A stretch of DNA of 64,000 nt from Flectobacillus major DSM 103 (GTDB lineage: Bacteria > Bacteroidota > Bacteroidia > Cytophagales > Spirosomataceae). The notes under the pieces are model-generated. The model saw only the letters and a program-made list of their open reading frames with translations. It made no database searches and had not been told where the DNA came from. Where the stretch lies: NCBI RefSeq assembly GCF_000427405.1, contig NZ_KE386491.1, forward strand, positions 3,476,790 through 3,540,789, given 5' to 3'. A program made the translations under genes and the position numbers. Position 1 is the stretch's first letter. Each line of letters opens with the position of its first letter. Positions 1-7,397 of this stretch are shown here, one piece after another.

Positions 1-515
1 ACGGTATGTACCAACATTACATCGGGCTTTAGGGCTTCTTCCAACGACACATTGGTGGTATAGGTGTCATATCCATAGCACATAATATGGGTAGCAGTTT
101 CTTTGGGCTGAACCAACGCTGCCAAGTCGAGTAGCCTTACGCCTTTCCAGGTCATATCGAGTTTTGACCATGTTGTTACACAGTGAAAATCAGATACGTC
201 TTCGGTTTGGGGCAATGCCAAAAAGTCTTCCCATTTTAATACAACAGGGTTTTCTACCTCGCCATCAATCACCAAACGCCATTTATCTAAGGGAATTTGT
301 GGATGATAGCCCAAGTCTAAAACAGGCCATTTTTTTGTTATTGTTTGCCCAACAGGTACTTGCGGCATCCCGTGTCGATTAATAGGGCCTTTTCCCATCG
401 GATTTGCATCGGCAACGGAAGGTGTGGCCTGTATTTTGTCTTCAAAACGAGCCTTCAATTTCATTCTCGCTTCAATGATTTTATCTAACTTTTCGGAGTT
501 TTGTTCACCTGCCAT
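1..515 (-). CDS. Molybdopterin-dependent oxidoreductase, sulfite oxidase-like (3' end missing)
   Basis: Reading the minus strand from an ATG at 515-513 gives an open frame to the window edge (171 codons, no stop), so the C-terminal part lies outside. The protein has no signal peptide and starts with a charged helix of about 25 residues, followed by RHGMPQVPVGQ and a stretch around WPVLDLGYHP typical of cytosolic sulfite oxidase-like proteins. The segment DFHCVTTWSKLDMTWKGV carries the cysteine that in this family (PF00174 fold) ligates the molybdenum of the cofactor. The substrate cannot be read from the sequence. Neighbouring eutB is on the other strand, so the two are transcribed divergently. 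The family call is firm; the physiological reaction is unknown. Confidence 0.85.
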   Translation of the reverse strand, partial: MAGEQNSEKLDKIIEARMKLKARFEDKIQATPSVADANPMGKGPINRHGMPQVPVGQTITKKWPVLDLGYHPQIPLDKWRLVIDGEVENPVVLKWEDFLALPQTEDVSDFHCVTTWSKLDMTWKGVRLLDLAALVQPKETATHIMCYGYDTYTTNVSLEEALKPDVMLVHT

Positions 516-999
516 TTGTATCAACCATTATTAAGGTTATATTATATCTGCTAAATTCAGAAATTTATTCTATTGAAAAACACATCCTAAGCCCAAAAGT
601 TCATAAATTAAGGTAATGACAGCTATATATCCTATAAATTAAGGAGAATAGGCTATCAATATTTACTGTTACAAATAATAGGTTTATATGTACAAACGGC
701 CTATTAGAGGATATTTTATGATATAGAATGAAGTAGAGGTAAGATATACTAAGCATTCGGTATTGATATTAAATATTTGACTATCAGTACATTAACAAAC
801 CTTCAATCTAAATTTAATAATCAACTATTTATTATCAAAAATCAGTACTCGTAATTCAGTAATCCTACTCATTTTGCTGAATCTCGTATATCTATTTTGC
901 AATACTATTTTTTCTGCAAATAAACACTTGTCTGTAGTAGCTCAATTCGCTTATTTATTACAGAAAGATAAATAATATTTTCAACAAAAATATTGAAAT
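516..999. other. Intergenic region between oxidoreductase and eutB
   Basis: About 480 bp of very AT-rich sequence between two divergent genes. It must hold both promoters, but I find no clean TAnnTTTG -7 box with a matching -33 TTG, no strong hairpin and no convincing small gene on either strand. Confidence 0.4.
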
Positions 1000-2373
1000 A
1001 TGTACCGTCAAAGCATTAAAAGCAAAACTTATACTTTTGCCGACCTTAAAACACTACTTGCCAAGGCTACTCCCAAGCGTTCGGGCGATGAACTGGCTGG
1101 TGTAGCAGCAAAAAGTGCCGAAGAGCGGGTAGCAGCTCAAATGATTTTGGCCGATTTGCCCCTAAAGGTCTTCCTTAATGAAGCCCTAGTGCCTTACGAA
1201 AAAGACGAAGTAACAAGGCTAATTATAGATACGCACGACAGCGAAGCCTTTAGCTCTATTAGTCATTTAACGGTAGGTGATTTTAGAAATTATTTACTCA
1301 ACGAAAGTACTCATTCGGGTACGTTACAAACCATACAGAAAGGTATTACCCCCGAAATGGCAGCGGCAGTCTCAAAAATTATGCGTATTCAGGATTTGAT
1401 TACGGTGTCGGCCAAGTGCGAGGTAGTTACCCAGTTTCGGAATACCATTGGACTAAAAGGGCGTTTTTCGACCCGCCTACAACCCAATCATCCTACCGAC
1501 GACTTTAGGGGAATCGCCGCCAGTATGATAGATGGCCTTTTTTATGGCAATGGCGATGCTGTTATCGGTATCAATCCGGCTACCGACAACGTCCCGACGG
1601 TTATTAATCTATTAACCATGTTAGACACCGTACGCCAAAGATTTGATATTCCTATGCAAAGCTGTATTTTGAGCCATATTACCACTACCATCAAGGCCAT
1701 AGAACGCAATGCTCCTGTAGACCTAGTATTTCAGTCTATTGGTGGCACAGAAGCTACAAACTCATCCTTTGGCATCAATCTTGGCATATTGCAAGAAGGC
1801 TATGAAGCGGGGTTATCGCTCAATCGTGGTACAGTTGGCAACAACCTAATGTATTTTGAAACAGGGCAAGGCTCGGCACTTTCGGCCAATGCTCATCATG
1901 GCCTAGATCAGCAAACCTGCGAAGTTCGTGCATATTCGGTAGCAAGACACTTTAACCCTTTGCTAGTAAATACCGTTGTTGGGTTTATTGGGCCAGAGTA
2001 TCTGTTTGATGGAAAACAGATTATCCGTGCTGGACTAGAAGACCATTTTTGTGGCAAACTATTAGGTTTGCCAATGGGAGTTGATGTATGTTATACCAAC
2101 CATGCCGAAGCCGACCAAGACGATATGGATACCCTACTGACACTCTTGGCAACAGCAGGATGCAATTTTATCATGGGTATTCCTGGTGCCGACGATGTAA
2201 TGTTGCATTACCAAAGTACCTCTTTTCATGATGCTCTCTATATACGGCATTTATTAGGGCTTCGGCCAGCTCCTGAGTTTGAAGAATGGCTATTACGTAT
2301 GAATATTTTAGATACAAAATTTCAACTAAAACCCATTCAAAATGAACACCTACTATTACAACCAATCTTGTAA
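1000..2373 (+). CDS. eutB: Ethanolamine ammonia-lyase large subunit EutB
   Basis: Catalytic subunit of the adenosylcobalamin-dependent lyase that splits ethanolamine into acetaldehyde and ammonia. The length (457 aa) matches the usual ~450 aa. The motif FSTRLQPNHPTDD near residues 156-168 contains the Arg and Gln (R159, Q161) equivalent to the substrate-binding R160/Q162 of the E. coli enzyme; N192 in GINPATDN and the Glu of FETGQGSALSA near 286 also match known active-site positions. No microcompartment shell genes, eutA reactivase or permease are visible nearby, so this is the short cytosolic eutBC type. The partner gene eutC is not directly downstream: a lipoprotein gene, a YitT gene and a repeat element lie between. 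Confidence 0.95.
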   Translation: MYRQSIKSKTYTFADLKTLLAKATPKRSGDELAGVAAKSAEERVAAQMILADLPLKVFLNEALVPYEKDEVTRLIIDTHDSEAFSSISHLTVGDFRNYLLNESTHSGTLQTIQKGITPEMAAAVSKIMRIQDLITVSAKCEVVTQFRNTIGLKGRFSTRLQPNHPTDDFRGIAASMIDGLFYGNGDAVIGINPATDNVPTVINLLTMLDTVRQRFDIPMQSCILSHITTTIKAIERNAPVDLVFQSIGGTEATNSSFGINLGILQEGYEAGLSLNRGTVGNNLMYFETGQGSALSANAHHGLDQQTCEVRAYSVARHFNPLLVNTVVGFIGPEYLFDGKQIIRAGLEDHFCGKLLGLPMGVDVCYTNHAEADQDDMDTLLTLLATAGCNFIMGIPGADDVMLHYQSTSFHDALYIRHLLGLRPAPEFEEWLLRMNILDTKFQLKPIQNEHLLLQPIL

Positions 2374-2524
2374 AAATTATATTCTAATATCTTTACACTC
2401 AAATAGCTCTACGGTATTTTATTAGAATTTTATTAGAATACCTTATTCAAGTAAACCATTTGGAGTAAAAATGAATATTATTGTGTTTGTTATATACGTA
2501 AAGCGTGTAACCTGATTAGTAATT

Positions 2525-2788
2525 ATGAAAAGAAAAACTATCCTATTCTTGCTTTTCGCTAGTTCATTATCATTTTTAGGCTGCTCAGAAGTACAAGAAC
2601 GTTCAGTAGAAAATGTTAAAAAAATGCGAGAAACCCCTCCTGACTATAACATCGTTATAATAGACGGATGCGAATATCTGCGACTAGAGCATACTCATGG
2701 TTATGCAAGCTTAACCCATAAAGGAAACTGTAAAAATCCAATTCACTGCTATAATGAAACAACTCATATTCAAAGCTCTCGACATTAA
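2525..2788 (+). CDS. Small putative lipoprotein (87 aa)
   Basis: The N-terminus MKRKTILFLLFASSLSFLGC is a lipoprotein signal with a Cys at residue 20 as lipidation site. The mature part is about 67 residues with the pattern DGCEYLR...GYASLTHKGNCKNPIHC, a Cys-containing ending shared by many short Bacteroidota and phage-related hypothetical proteins. No function is known to me. Its last 35 bases overlap the start of the yitT-like gene in another frame, which suggests translational coupling. Moderately sure it is a real gene. Confidence 0.6.
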   Translation: MKRKTILFLLFASSLSFLGCSEVQERSVENVKKMRETPPDYNIVIIDGCEYLRLEHTHGYASLTHKGNCKNPIHCYNETTHIQSSRH

Positions 2789-3650
2789 GGAAATCAATTT
2801 GGCACAAAGTGCTAAGAACATCTCGCTCATCATCGTCGGAATCATCTCGGCGGGTATTGGGCTAAAAGGTTTTTTATTACCGAATCATTTTCTTGATGGG
2901 GGTGTAATGGGGATTTCGCTACTTATTAGTATCACCAGCAATTTACCTCTACCTTATCTTATCGTTATTGTAAATGCCCCTTTTATCTTTTTGGGCTATC
3001 ACCAAGTTTCTAAATTTTTTGCCATAAAAACCCTTCTTGGTATTATTGGTTTGGCTATTTGTATTGCCTTTATCGAAATACCTCTGATTACTTCCGACAA
3101 ACTGCTTATTGCTGTTTTTGGTGGTTTTTTTCTTGGCGCAGGTATTGGACTTTCTATCCGAGGTGGTGGCGTACTCGATGGTACAGAAGTACTGGCACTT
3201 TATATTAGCCGTAAAACTGTTTTTACTGTAGGTGATGTCATTATTATTATCAACATTATTATATTCTCGATAGCAGCATTTTTGATTAGTATCGAAACAG
3301 CTCTTTATGCTATGCTAACTTACTTGTCAGCTTCCAAAACCATCGACTTTATTATTCATGGTATTGAGGAATATACAGGTGTAACCATTATTTCTGAAAA
3401 AAGTGAAGAAATACGCGTTATGATTATCGAAAAACTGGGGCGTGGTGTAACCATCTTCAAAGGCAAAAGAGGCTTTGGCAAAAGAGGGAAAAAAGATGAA
3501 GATTTGGACGTAATATATACCGTTCTTACTCGTCTCGAATTACAAAAACTCAACAATGAAATTGAAAATATAGATGCTACAGCCTTCGTTGTTCAACAAA
3601 GTATCAATGACGTAAAAGGCGGTATGATTAAAAAGTTGCCATTACATTAA
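2754..3650 (+). CDS. YitT family membrane protein with C-terminal DUF2179 domain
   Basis: Residues 20-190 form five to six hydrophobic helices with glycine-rich turns (IISAGIGLKGFLLPNHFLDGGVMGISLLI, GGGVLDGTEVLAL), the YitT membrane domain. Residues ~200-298 are a soluble DUF2179 module (GVTIISEKSEEIRVMII, GRGVTIFKGKRGFG). Members are integral inner-membrane proteins of unproven transport function. The ATG at 2754 overlaps the preceding lipoprotein gene by 35 nt. The gene ends just before repeat copy A, whose hairpin probably acts as its terminator. Confidence 0.9.
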   Translation: MKQLIFKALDIKEINLAQSAKNISLIIVGIISAGIGLKGFLLPNHFLDGGVMGISLLISITSNLPLPYLIVIVNAPFIFLGYHQVSKFFAIKTLLGIIGLAICIAFIEIPLITSDKLLIAVFGGFFLGAGIGLSIRGGGVLDGTEVLALYISRKTVFTVGDVIIIINIIIFSIAAFLISIETALYAMLTYLSASKTIDFIIHGIEEYTGVTIISEKSEEIRVMIIEKLGRGVTIFKGKRGFGKRGKKDEDLDVIYTVLTRLELQKLNNEIENIDATAFVVQQSINDVKGGMIKKLPLH

Positions 3651-3663
3651 TCTTTGGGGGCAA

Positions 3664-3968
3664 AAACATGAGTCAGCCCAAATTTTAGGTAATATTAAAA
3701 GCCCTCCCCTATTTGTGTTTGTTGGGATTCATAAGGTCGTCAAGCAAACTTTGATAAGGCTTATCAATTGCTCAAATGATAGAAAATTAGAGACTATCCA
3801 TGCAAAAGGCGTTCGAAATTAGTTTTCCGAACGCCTTTTGCATAGTAAATATCACAATGACTCATCTTTAGCCCCAAAGCATTGCGTCTTTACTGGTGAA
3901 AAGTATATTCAAAAATAATCACTCATTTGCACACTCACCATTCACTAAATTTGGGATGACTCATGTTT
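3664..3968 (+). repeat. MITE-like element, copy A (305 bp)
   Basis: The ends are near-perfect terminal inverted repeats of about 24 bp: left arm 3664-3688 starts AAACATGAGTCA, and the reverse complement of right arm 3944-3968 also starts AAACATGAGTCA; they differ by one substitution and a one-base indel. The interior aligns along its whole length, in inverted orientation, with 7144-7394 (copy B), with identical blocks such as TATCAATTGCTCAAATGAT and ATTCATAAGGTCGT. A perfect 16-bp hairpin sits near the middle. No open reading frame of note. This looks like a non-autonomous mobile element or a structured dispersed repeat. I do not recognise the family and see no obvious target duplication. Confidence 0.8.
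3800..3843 (+). terminator. Hairpin inside repeat copy A, likely terminator of the yitT-like gene
   Basis: Arms 3800-3815 and 3828-3843 are perfectly complementary over 16 bp (core GGCGTTCG / CGAACGCC) around a 12-base loop, with the T-run TTTT inside the 3' arm. It lies 150 bp after the yitT stop. The matching hairpin in copy B has a compensated base pair. Confidence 0.65.
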
Positions 3969-4030
3969 GATAGCTTTGATCTATACACTAAGTTATCTTT
4001 TTGCTTATATTTAGGCTAAAATATGGCATT

Positions 4031-4795
4031 ATGAGCAATCAGAAAGGTATTACAAGCCCTGTCCAAAAAGACATTTGGACTTTTCTTCAAGAATTTACGC
4101 CAGCACGTATTGCACGTGGACACGCAGGCCACAGCCTTCCAACCAAAGAATTACTGTTATTTCAGGCCGACCACGCTCAAGCTCGTGATGCTGTGTATTC
4201 GTCATTAGAACTTGCCACTTTTCAGAAAAAAATCTTACATCCTACGATTGTTTTAACAAGCCAGATTACAGAGCGGACTCAGTACTTACAACGACCCGAC
4301 TTGGGCCGAAAACTATCTGATTCTTCTAACAATACCCTTCAGGTACTGCCTCCTCAATCATACAATATCTGTATTGTTGTAGCCGACGGCCTATCGGCCA
4401 AGGCAATCAATCATCATGCTATTCCTGTTGTAAATGGGCTAATCAGTGTATTCCAAACGTATGGCTGGTCGGTTGCTCCAGTATGCTTGGTACAACAAGG
4501 CCGTGTAGCTATTGCCGACGAAATTGCGGTAGCCCTCCATGCCGAAATTGTTTTGATTTTGATTGGCGAACGCCCCGGACTGAGTTCGCCCGATAGTATG
4601 GGAGCTTATATTACCTATCAGCCCGAAATTGGTATTACCGACGAGCGTCGCAATTGTGTGTCAAATATTCGTCCAGAAGGATTAAATTATGAAATGGCGA
4701 TTGAAAAAATTGTGTATTTGCTTCGAGAAATGAGTGTACAAAAAATCAGTGGAGTAAATCTAAAAGATGAAATGCAAAACCGCCTTGAACAGTAA
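4031..4795 (+). CDS. eutC: Ethanolamine ammonia-lyase small subunit EutC
   Basis: Partner of EutB in the B12-dependent lyase. I place the start at the ATG at 4031 (254 aa); the frame is open from a TTG at 4001 but the added residues do not look like the family. Conserved EutC segments are visible: TPARIARGHAGHSLPTKELLLFQADHAQARDAV near the N-terminus, VADGLSAKAINHHA in the middle, LIGERPGLSSPDSMGAYITYQP, and the DERRNCVSNIRPEGL stretch near residue 205. The gene starts 62 bp after the right end of repeat copy A, so its promoter may lie inside or at the edge of that element. It is convergent with mntR. Confidence 0.95.
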   Translation: MSNQKGITSPVQKDIWTFLQEFTPARIARGHAGHSLPTKELLLFQADHAQARDAVYSSLELATFQKKILHPTIVLTSQITERTQYLQRPDLGRKLSDSSNNTLQVLPPQSYNICIVVADGLSAKAINHHAIPVVNGLISVFQTYGWSVAPVCLVQQGRVAIADEIAVALHAEIVLILIGERPGLSSPDSMGAYITYQPEIGITDERRNCVSNIRPEGLNYEMAIEKIVYLLREMSVQKISGVNLKDEMQNRLEQ

Positions 4796-4822
4796 ATCGT
4801 TATTACTTGTCTTTATACGGGC

Positions 4823-4857
4823 TTCTACCGATATACCACACGCTATTATCGGTAGAA
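4823..4857. terminator. Bidirectional hairpin between eutC and mntR
   Basis: TTCTACCGATA (4823-4833) pairs perfectly with TATCGGTAGAA (4847-4857) across a 13-base loop, in the 72-bp gap between two convergent genes. Confidence 0.6.
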
Positions 4858-4867
4858 ACGACTGAAC

Positions 4868-5536
4868 CTACTTTACCACTTTCACCAATAAATTTTTGGC
4901 TACCTCGTGGCTTAAAAACTGAGGAATATTTTGGGCAATCTGTACAGAAAGAGATTTATCAAAGTCGTTGATTTCTAGCACCTTGATTTCAGAACCCAGA
5001 TTAACCCCGCATTTGGCAAGGTATTGCAAAAATGCTGAAGAATGTTCAGAAACCCCCATCATCAATACCAACTCACCCTGTCGTATTTCGGCCAAATTTT
5101 GATACCGAAGCTCTGGCATTTGTCCGTGGTGGTCAGGAATAGGGTCGCCATGAGGGTCAAATTTAGGATATGCCAAAAACTCGTCTAGCTTTTCTACCAA
5201 TTCTTCCGAATCGATATGCTCTAACTGTTCGGCAATATCATGAACTTCGTCCCAATTAAACCCCAGTTTATCTACCAAAAACACTTCCCAAAGGCGGTGT
5301 TTACGAATTACCTTCAAAGCTACCTGCCTTCCCGACTCGGTAAGGCGTACCCCTTGATATTTTTGGTAATTAACTAATTGCTTTTCAGACAACTTCCTCA
5401 ACATATCCGATACCGAAGCTGCTTTGGTTTGGGTAAGTTCTGCTACGGCATTAGTACTAACCTCTGCATCGGTTTCGGCAGAAAGTTTATAAATTATTTT
5501 AAGGTAGTTTTCTTCGGTAAAGGAAGTGATTTGCAT
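4868..5536 (-). CDS. mntR: DtxR/MntR-family metal-dependent repressor
   Basis: Three-domain DtxR-type regulator (222 aa): winged helix at ~1-65 (TEENYLKIIYKLSAE, KAASVSDMLRKLSEK), metal-binding/dimerisation helices at ~66-140 with the HRLWEVFL...HDIAEQLEHIDSEEL pattern, and an FeoA/SH3-like domain at ~150-220 (RQGELVLMMGV...GSEIKVLEI). It is divergent from mntH, the classical MntR target, so a manganese-responsive repressor is the best reading; iron response is not excluded. Two palindromes lie in the intergenic region, one overlapping its own -7 box, suggesting autoregulation. Confidence 0.88.
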   Translation of the reverse strand: MQITSFTEENYLKIIYKLSAETDAEVSTNAVAELTQTKAASVSDMLRKLSEKQLVNYQKYQGVRLTESGRQVALKVIRKHRLWEVFLVDKLGFNWDEVHDIAEQLEHIDSEELVEKLDEFLAYPKFDPHGDPIPDHHGQMPELRYQNLAEIRQGELVLMMGVSEHSSAFLQYLAKCGVNLGSEIKVLEINDFDKSLSVQIAQNIPQFLSHEVAKNLLVKVVK

Positions 5537-5583
5537 GCAAAAAAAATTTAGTAACAGTCTATCTTATAAAACAGACAATAATA

Positions 5584-5591
5584 CAAAGGTA
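5584..5591 (-). promoter_or_regulatory. Putative -7 box of mntR
   Basis: On the minus strand this reads TACCTTTG, a perfect TAnnTTTG Bacteroidota -7 element, 48 bases upstream of the mntR ATG. I see no clear TTG at the expected -33 distance. It shares seven bases with the palindromic operator at 5585-5604. Confidence 0.5.
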
Positions 5592-5604
5592 ATTTTTTAC
5601 CTTT
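5585..5604. promoter_or_regulatory. Palindromic operator 1 between mntR and mntH
   Basis: AAAGGTAATTTTTTACCTTT is a perfect 8-bp inverted repeat around TTTT. It overlaps the putative mntR -7 box, a position expected for autorepression. Confidence 0.6.
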
Positions 5605-5615
5605 AGAAAAGTAAA

Positions 5616-5633
5616 TTTTAGACTAACCTAAAA
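5616..5633. promoter_or_regulatory. DtxR/MntR-like operator 2 upstream of mntH
   Basis: TTTTAGACTAACCTAAAA is a 14/18 symmetric palindrome resembling known DtxR/MntR boxes (TTAGG...CCTAA type). It ends eight bases before the TTG of the predicted mntH promoter. Confidence 0.6.
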
Positions 5634-5640
5634 AAATATT

Positions 5641-5670
5641 TTGAATTATAAAAAATACATTCTATGTTTG
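5641..5670 (+). promoter_or_regulatory. Predicted mntH promoter
   Basis: TTG at 5641-5643, a 19-bp spacer, and TATGTTTG at 5663-5670 match the Bacteroidota sigma-ABfr consensus. Transcription would start near 5677, leaving a leader of about 155 nt before the mntH ATG. Confidence 0.6.
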
Positions 5671-5832
5671 TTACACTAAATAATAAATGCTTAATACACA
5701 AAAGATAAAGAGAACGATAAGAAATCACGTAGCAAATTGACCGATACCTATATTGCTCAAAACTTATCATCATTGAATAGCCTACTAGATTAATTGATTA
5801 TATATTACAAAAACCTTGATTGTAAAGAACCA

Positions 5833-7143
5833 ATGACTTGGAAAAACAAAGAAATAACACCTTCATTGCCAGAAGTATATGCGTCTATCAATGTACCTAA
5901 AACAGGTTCGTTTTGGCGAAAACTTTGGGCTTTTACAGGCCCTGGCCTAATGGTAGCCGTTGGCTATATGGATCCAGGCAACTGGGCTACCGACATAGCT
6001 GGAGGAGCTAAGTTTGGCTATACCCTTCTTTCGGTTATCTTAATTTCCAACTTATTTGCTATGCTCTTGCAGCATCTTTCACTCAAGCTAGGTATTGCCA
6101 CTGGAAAAGACCTAGCCCAAGCCTGCCGAGATGCTTACTCAAAACCCACAGCTATAGCCTTATGGGTACTCTGCGAGGTGGCCATTGCTGCCTGCGACTT
6201 GGCAGAGGTGATTGGCTCGGCTATTGCCCTAAATTTATTGTTTGGCATGCCTTTATCGGTAGGAGTATTGGTTACAGTACTAGATGTATTGGTATTGCTT
6301 TACTTTCAGGGAAAAGGCTTTAGGATGCTCGAAAGTATTGTTGCGGGTCTTATTGTAATGATTTTTCTCTGTTTTGCGTACGAAATTGCGGTTTCTCAAC
6401 CTTCAATAAGGCTTATCATGGGGAATCTTTTACCAAAACCCGAAATCATTACCAACCCAGATATGCTGTATGTAGCAATTGGGATTTTGGGTGCAACAGT
6501 AATGCCTCATAATTTGTACTTGCACTCAAGTATTGTACAAACTCGAAATTTTGACAAAACAACTGAAGGCAAACGCTTGGCCATTAAATTTGCCACAATC
6601 GACTCAACGATTTCTTTGGCTTTTGCTTTTTTTATCAATGCTGCTATTCTTATTGTTTCGGCGGCCTCTTTTCATACTTCTGGCAACCAAAACGTAGCCG
6701 ATATTCATGATGCTTATCATTTGCTCGACCCTGTTTTAGGGGTAAAATTTGCAGGTATTTTCTTTGCTGTAGCCTTACTGGCTTCAGGACAAAACTCTAC
6801 TTTGACGGGTACTTTGGCAGGACAAATTGTAATGGAGGGTTTTCTAAACCTCAGGCTAAAGCCATGGATTCGTCGTCTTATTACACGTTTGTTGGCGGTA
6901 ATTCCTGCACTGATTGTAACACTTATTTATGGCGAAAAAGGTACAGGCGAGCTTCTTGTGCTTAGTCAGGTGATATTATCGCTTCAATTAAGTTTTGCGG
7001 TAGTACCTTTGGTAGTGTTTACGGGGTCTAAAAACAAAATGGGTGAGTTTGCCAATTCCAAAACTACTCAAATCATAGCTTGGGTTGTTTCGATAATTAT
7101 CATTGTTTTTAACCTTTATTTACTTTGGGATACCTTTAGATAG
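5833..7143 (+). CDS. mntH: Nramp-family manganese/iron transporter MntH
   Basis: Proton-coupled divalent metal importer of the inner membrane, 436 aa from the ATG at 5833; the frame is open from a TTG at 5794 but the first ATG fits the family better. The helix-1 metal-binding motif DPGN is at residues 47-50 and the helix-6 motif MPHNLYLHS near residue 235; both metal-coordinating regions (Asp, Asn, Met) are intact. About eleven hydrophobic helices follow the family layout. It is divergent from mntR with two operators between them. Its stop codon directly abuts repeat copy B. Confidence 0.95.
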   Translation: MTWKNKEITPSLPEVYASINVPKTGSFWRKLWAFTGPGLMVAVGYMDPGNWATDIAGGAKFGYTLLSVILISNLFAMLLQHLSLKLGIATGKDLAQACRDAYSKPTAIALWVLCEVAIAACDLAEVIGSAIALNLLFGMPLSVGVLVTVLDVLVLLYFQGKGFRMLESIVAGLIVMIFLCFAYEIAVSQPSIRLIMGNLLPKPEIITNPDMLYVAIGILGATVMPHNLYLHSSIVQTRNFDKTTEGKRLAIKFATIDSTISLAFAFFINAAILIVSAASFHTSGNQNVADIHDAYHLLDPVLGVKFAGIFFAVALLASGQNSTLTGTLAGQIVMEGFLNLRLKPWIRRLITRLLAVIPALIVTLIYGEKGTGELLVLSQVILSLQLSFAVVPLVVFTGSKNKMGEFANSKTTQIIAWVVSIIIIVFNLYLLWDTFR

Positions 7144-7394
7144 CCGAATTTAGTAAATGAGTGATTATTTTTGGATATGATTTTTACCACTAACGACACA
7201 ATACTTTGTGGCTAAAGATATATCATGCTGATATTTGATATGAAAAGGCGGTCGAAAAACAATTTCCGACCGCCTTTTTTATGAATAGCAAGTTTTTATC
7301 ATTTGAGCAATTGATAAGCCCACTTAACGACCTTATGAATCACAAACAGGAGGTCTCTTTTAATATTACCTAATATTTGGGGTAACTCATGTTT
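7144..7394 (-). repeat. MITE-like element, copy B (251 bp, inverted to copy A)
   Basis: The reverse complement aligns with 3664-3968: end AAACATGAGT (from 7394), then AGGTAATATTAAAAG, ATTCATAAGGTCGT, TATCAATTGCTCAAATGAT, the central hairpin, and CAAAAATAATCACTCATTT. Compared with copy A it lacks two internal segments of roughly 11 and 14 bp and part of the right end, where the terminal repeat is eroded to ACTAAATT next to the mntH stop. It exactly fills the space between the mntH stop and the crtB stop. The degree of divergence suggests two old copies rather than a recent duplication. Confidence 0.8.
7243..7278 (+). terminator. Hairpin inside repeat copy B, likely mntH terminator
   Basis: AAAAGGCGGTCG (7243-7254) pairs perfectly with CGACCGCCTTTT (7267-7278), followed by more T residues. 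Relative to copy A, the T-A pair in the stem is replaced by G-C on both arms. Confidence 0.7.
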
Positions 7395-7397
7395 TGT

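Noticed and set aside
1000-4795. Ethanolamine-utilisation microcompartment locus
   Set aside because: No shell proteins, EutA, aldehyde dehydrogenase or permease genes are visible, only the lyase subunits.
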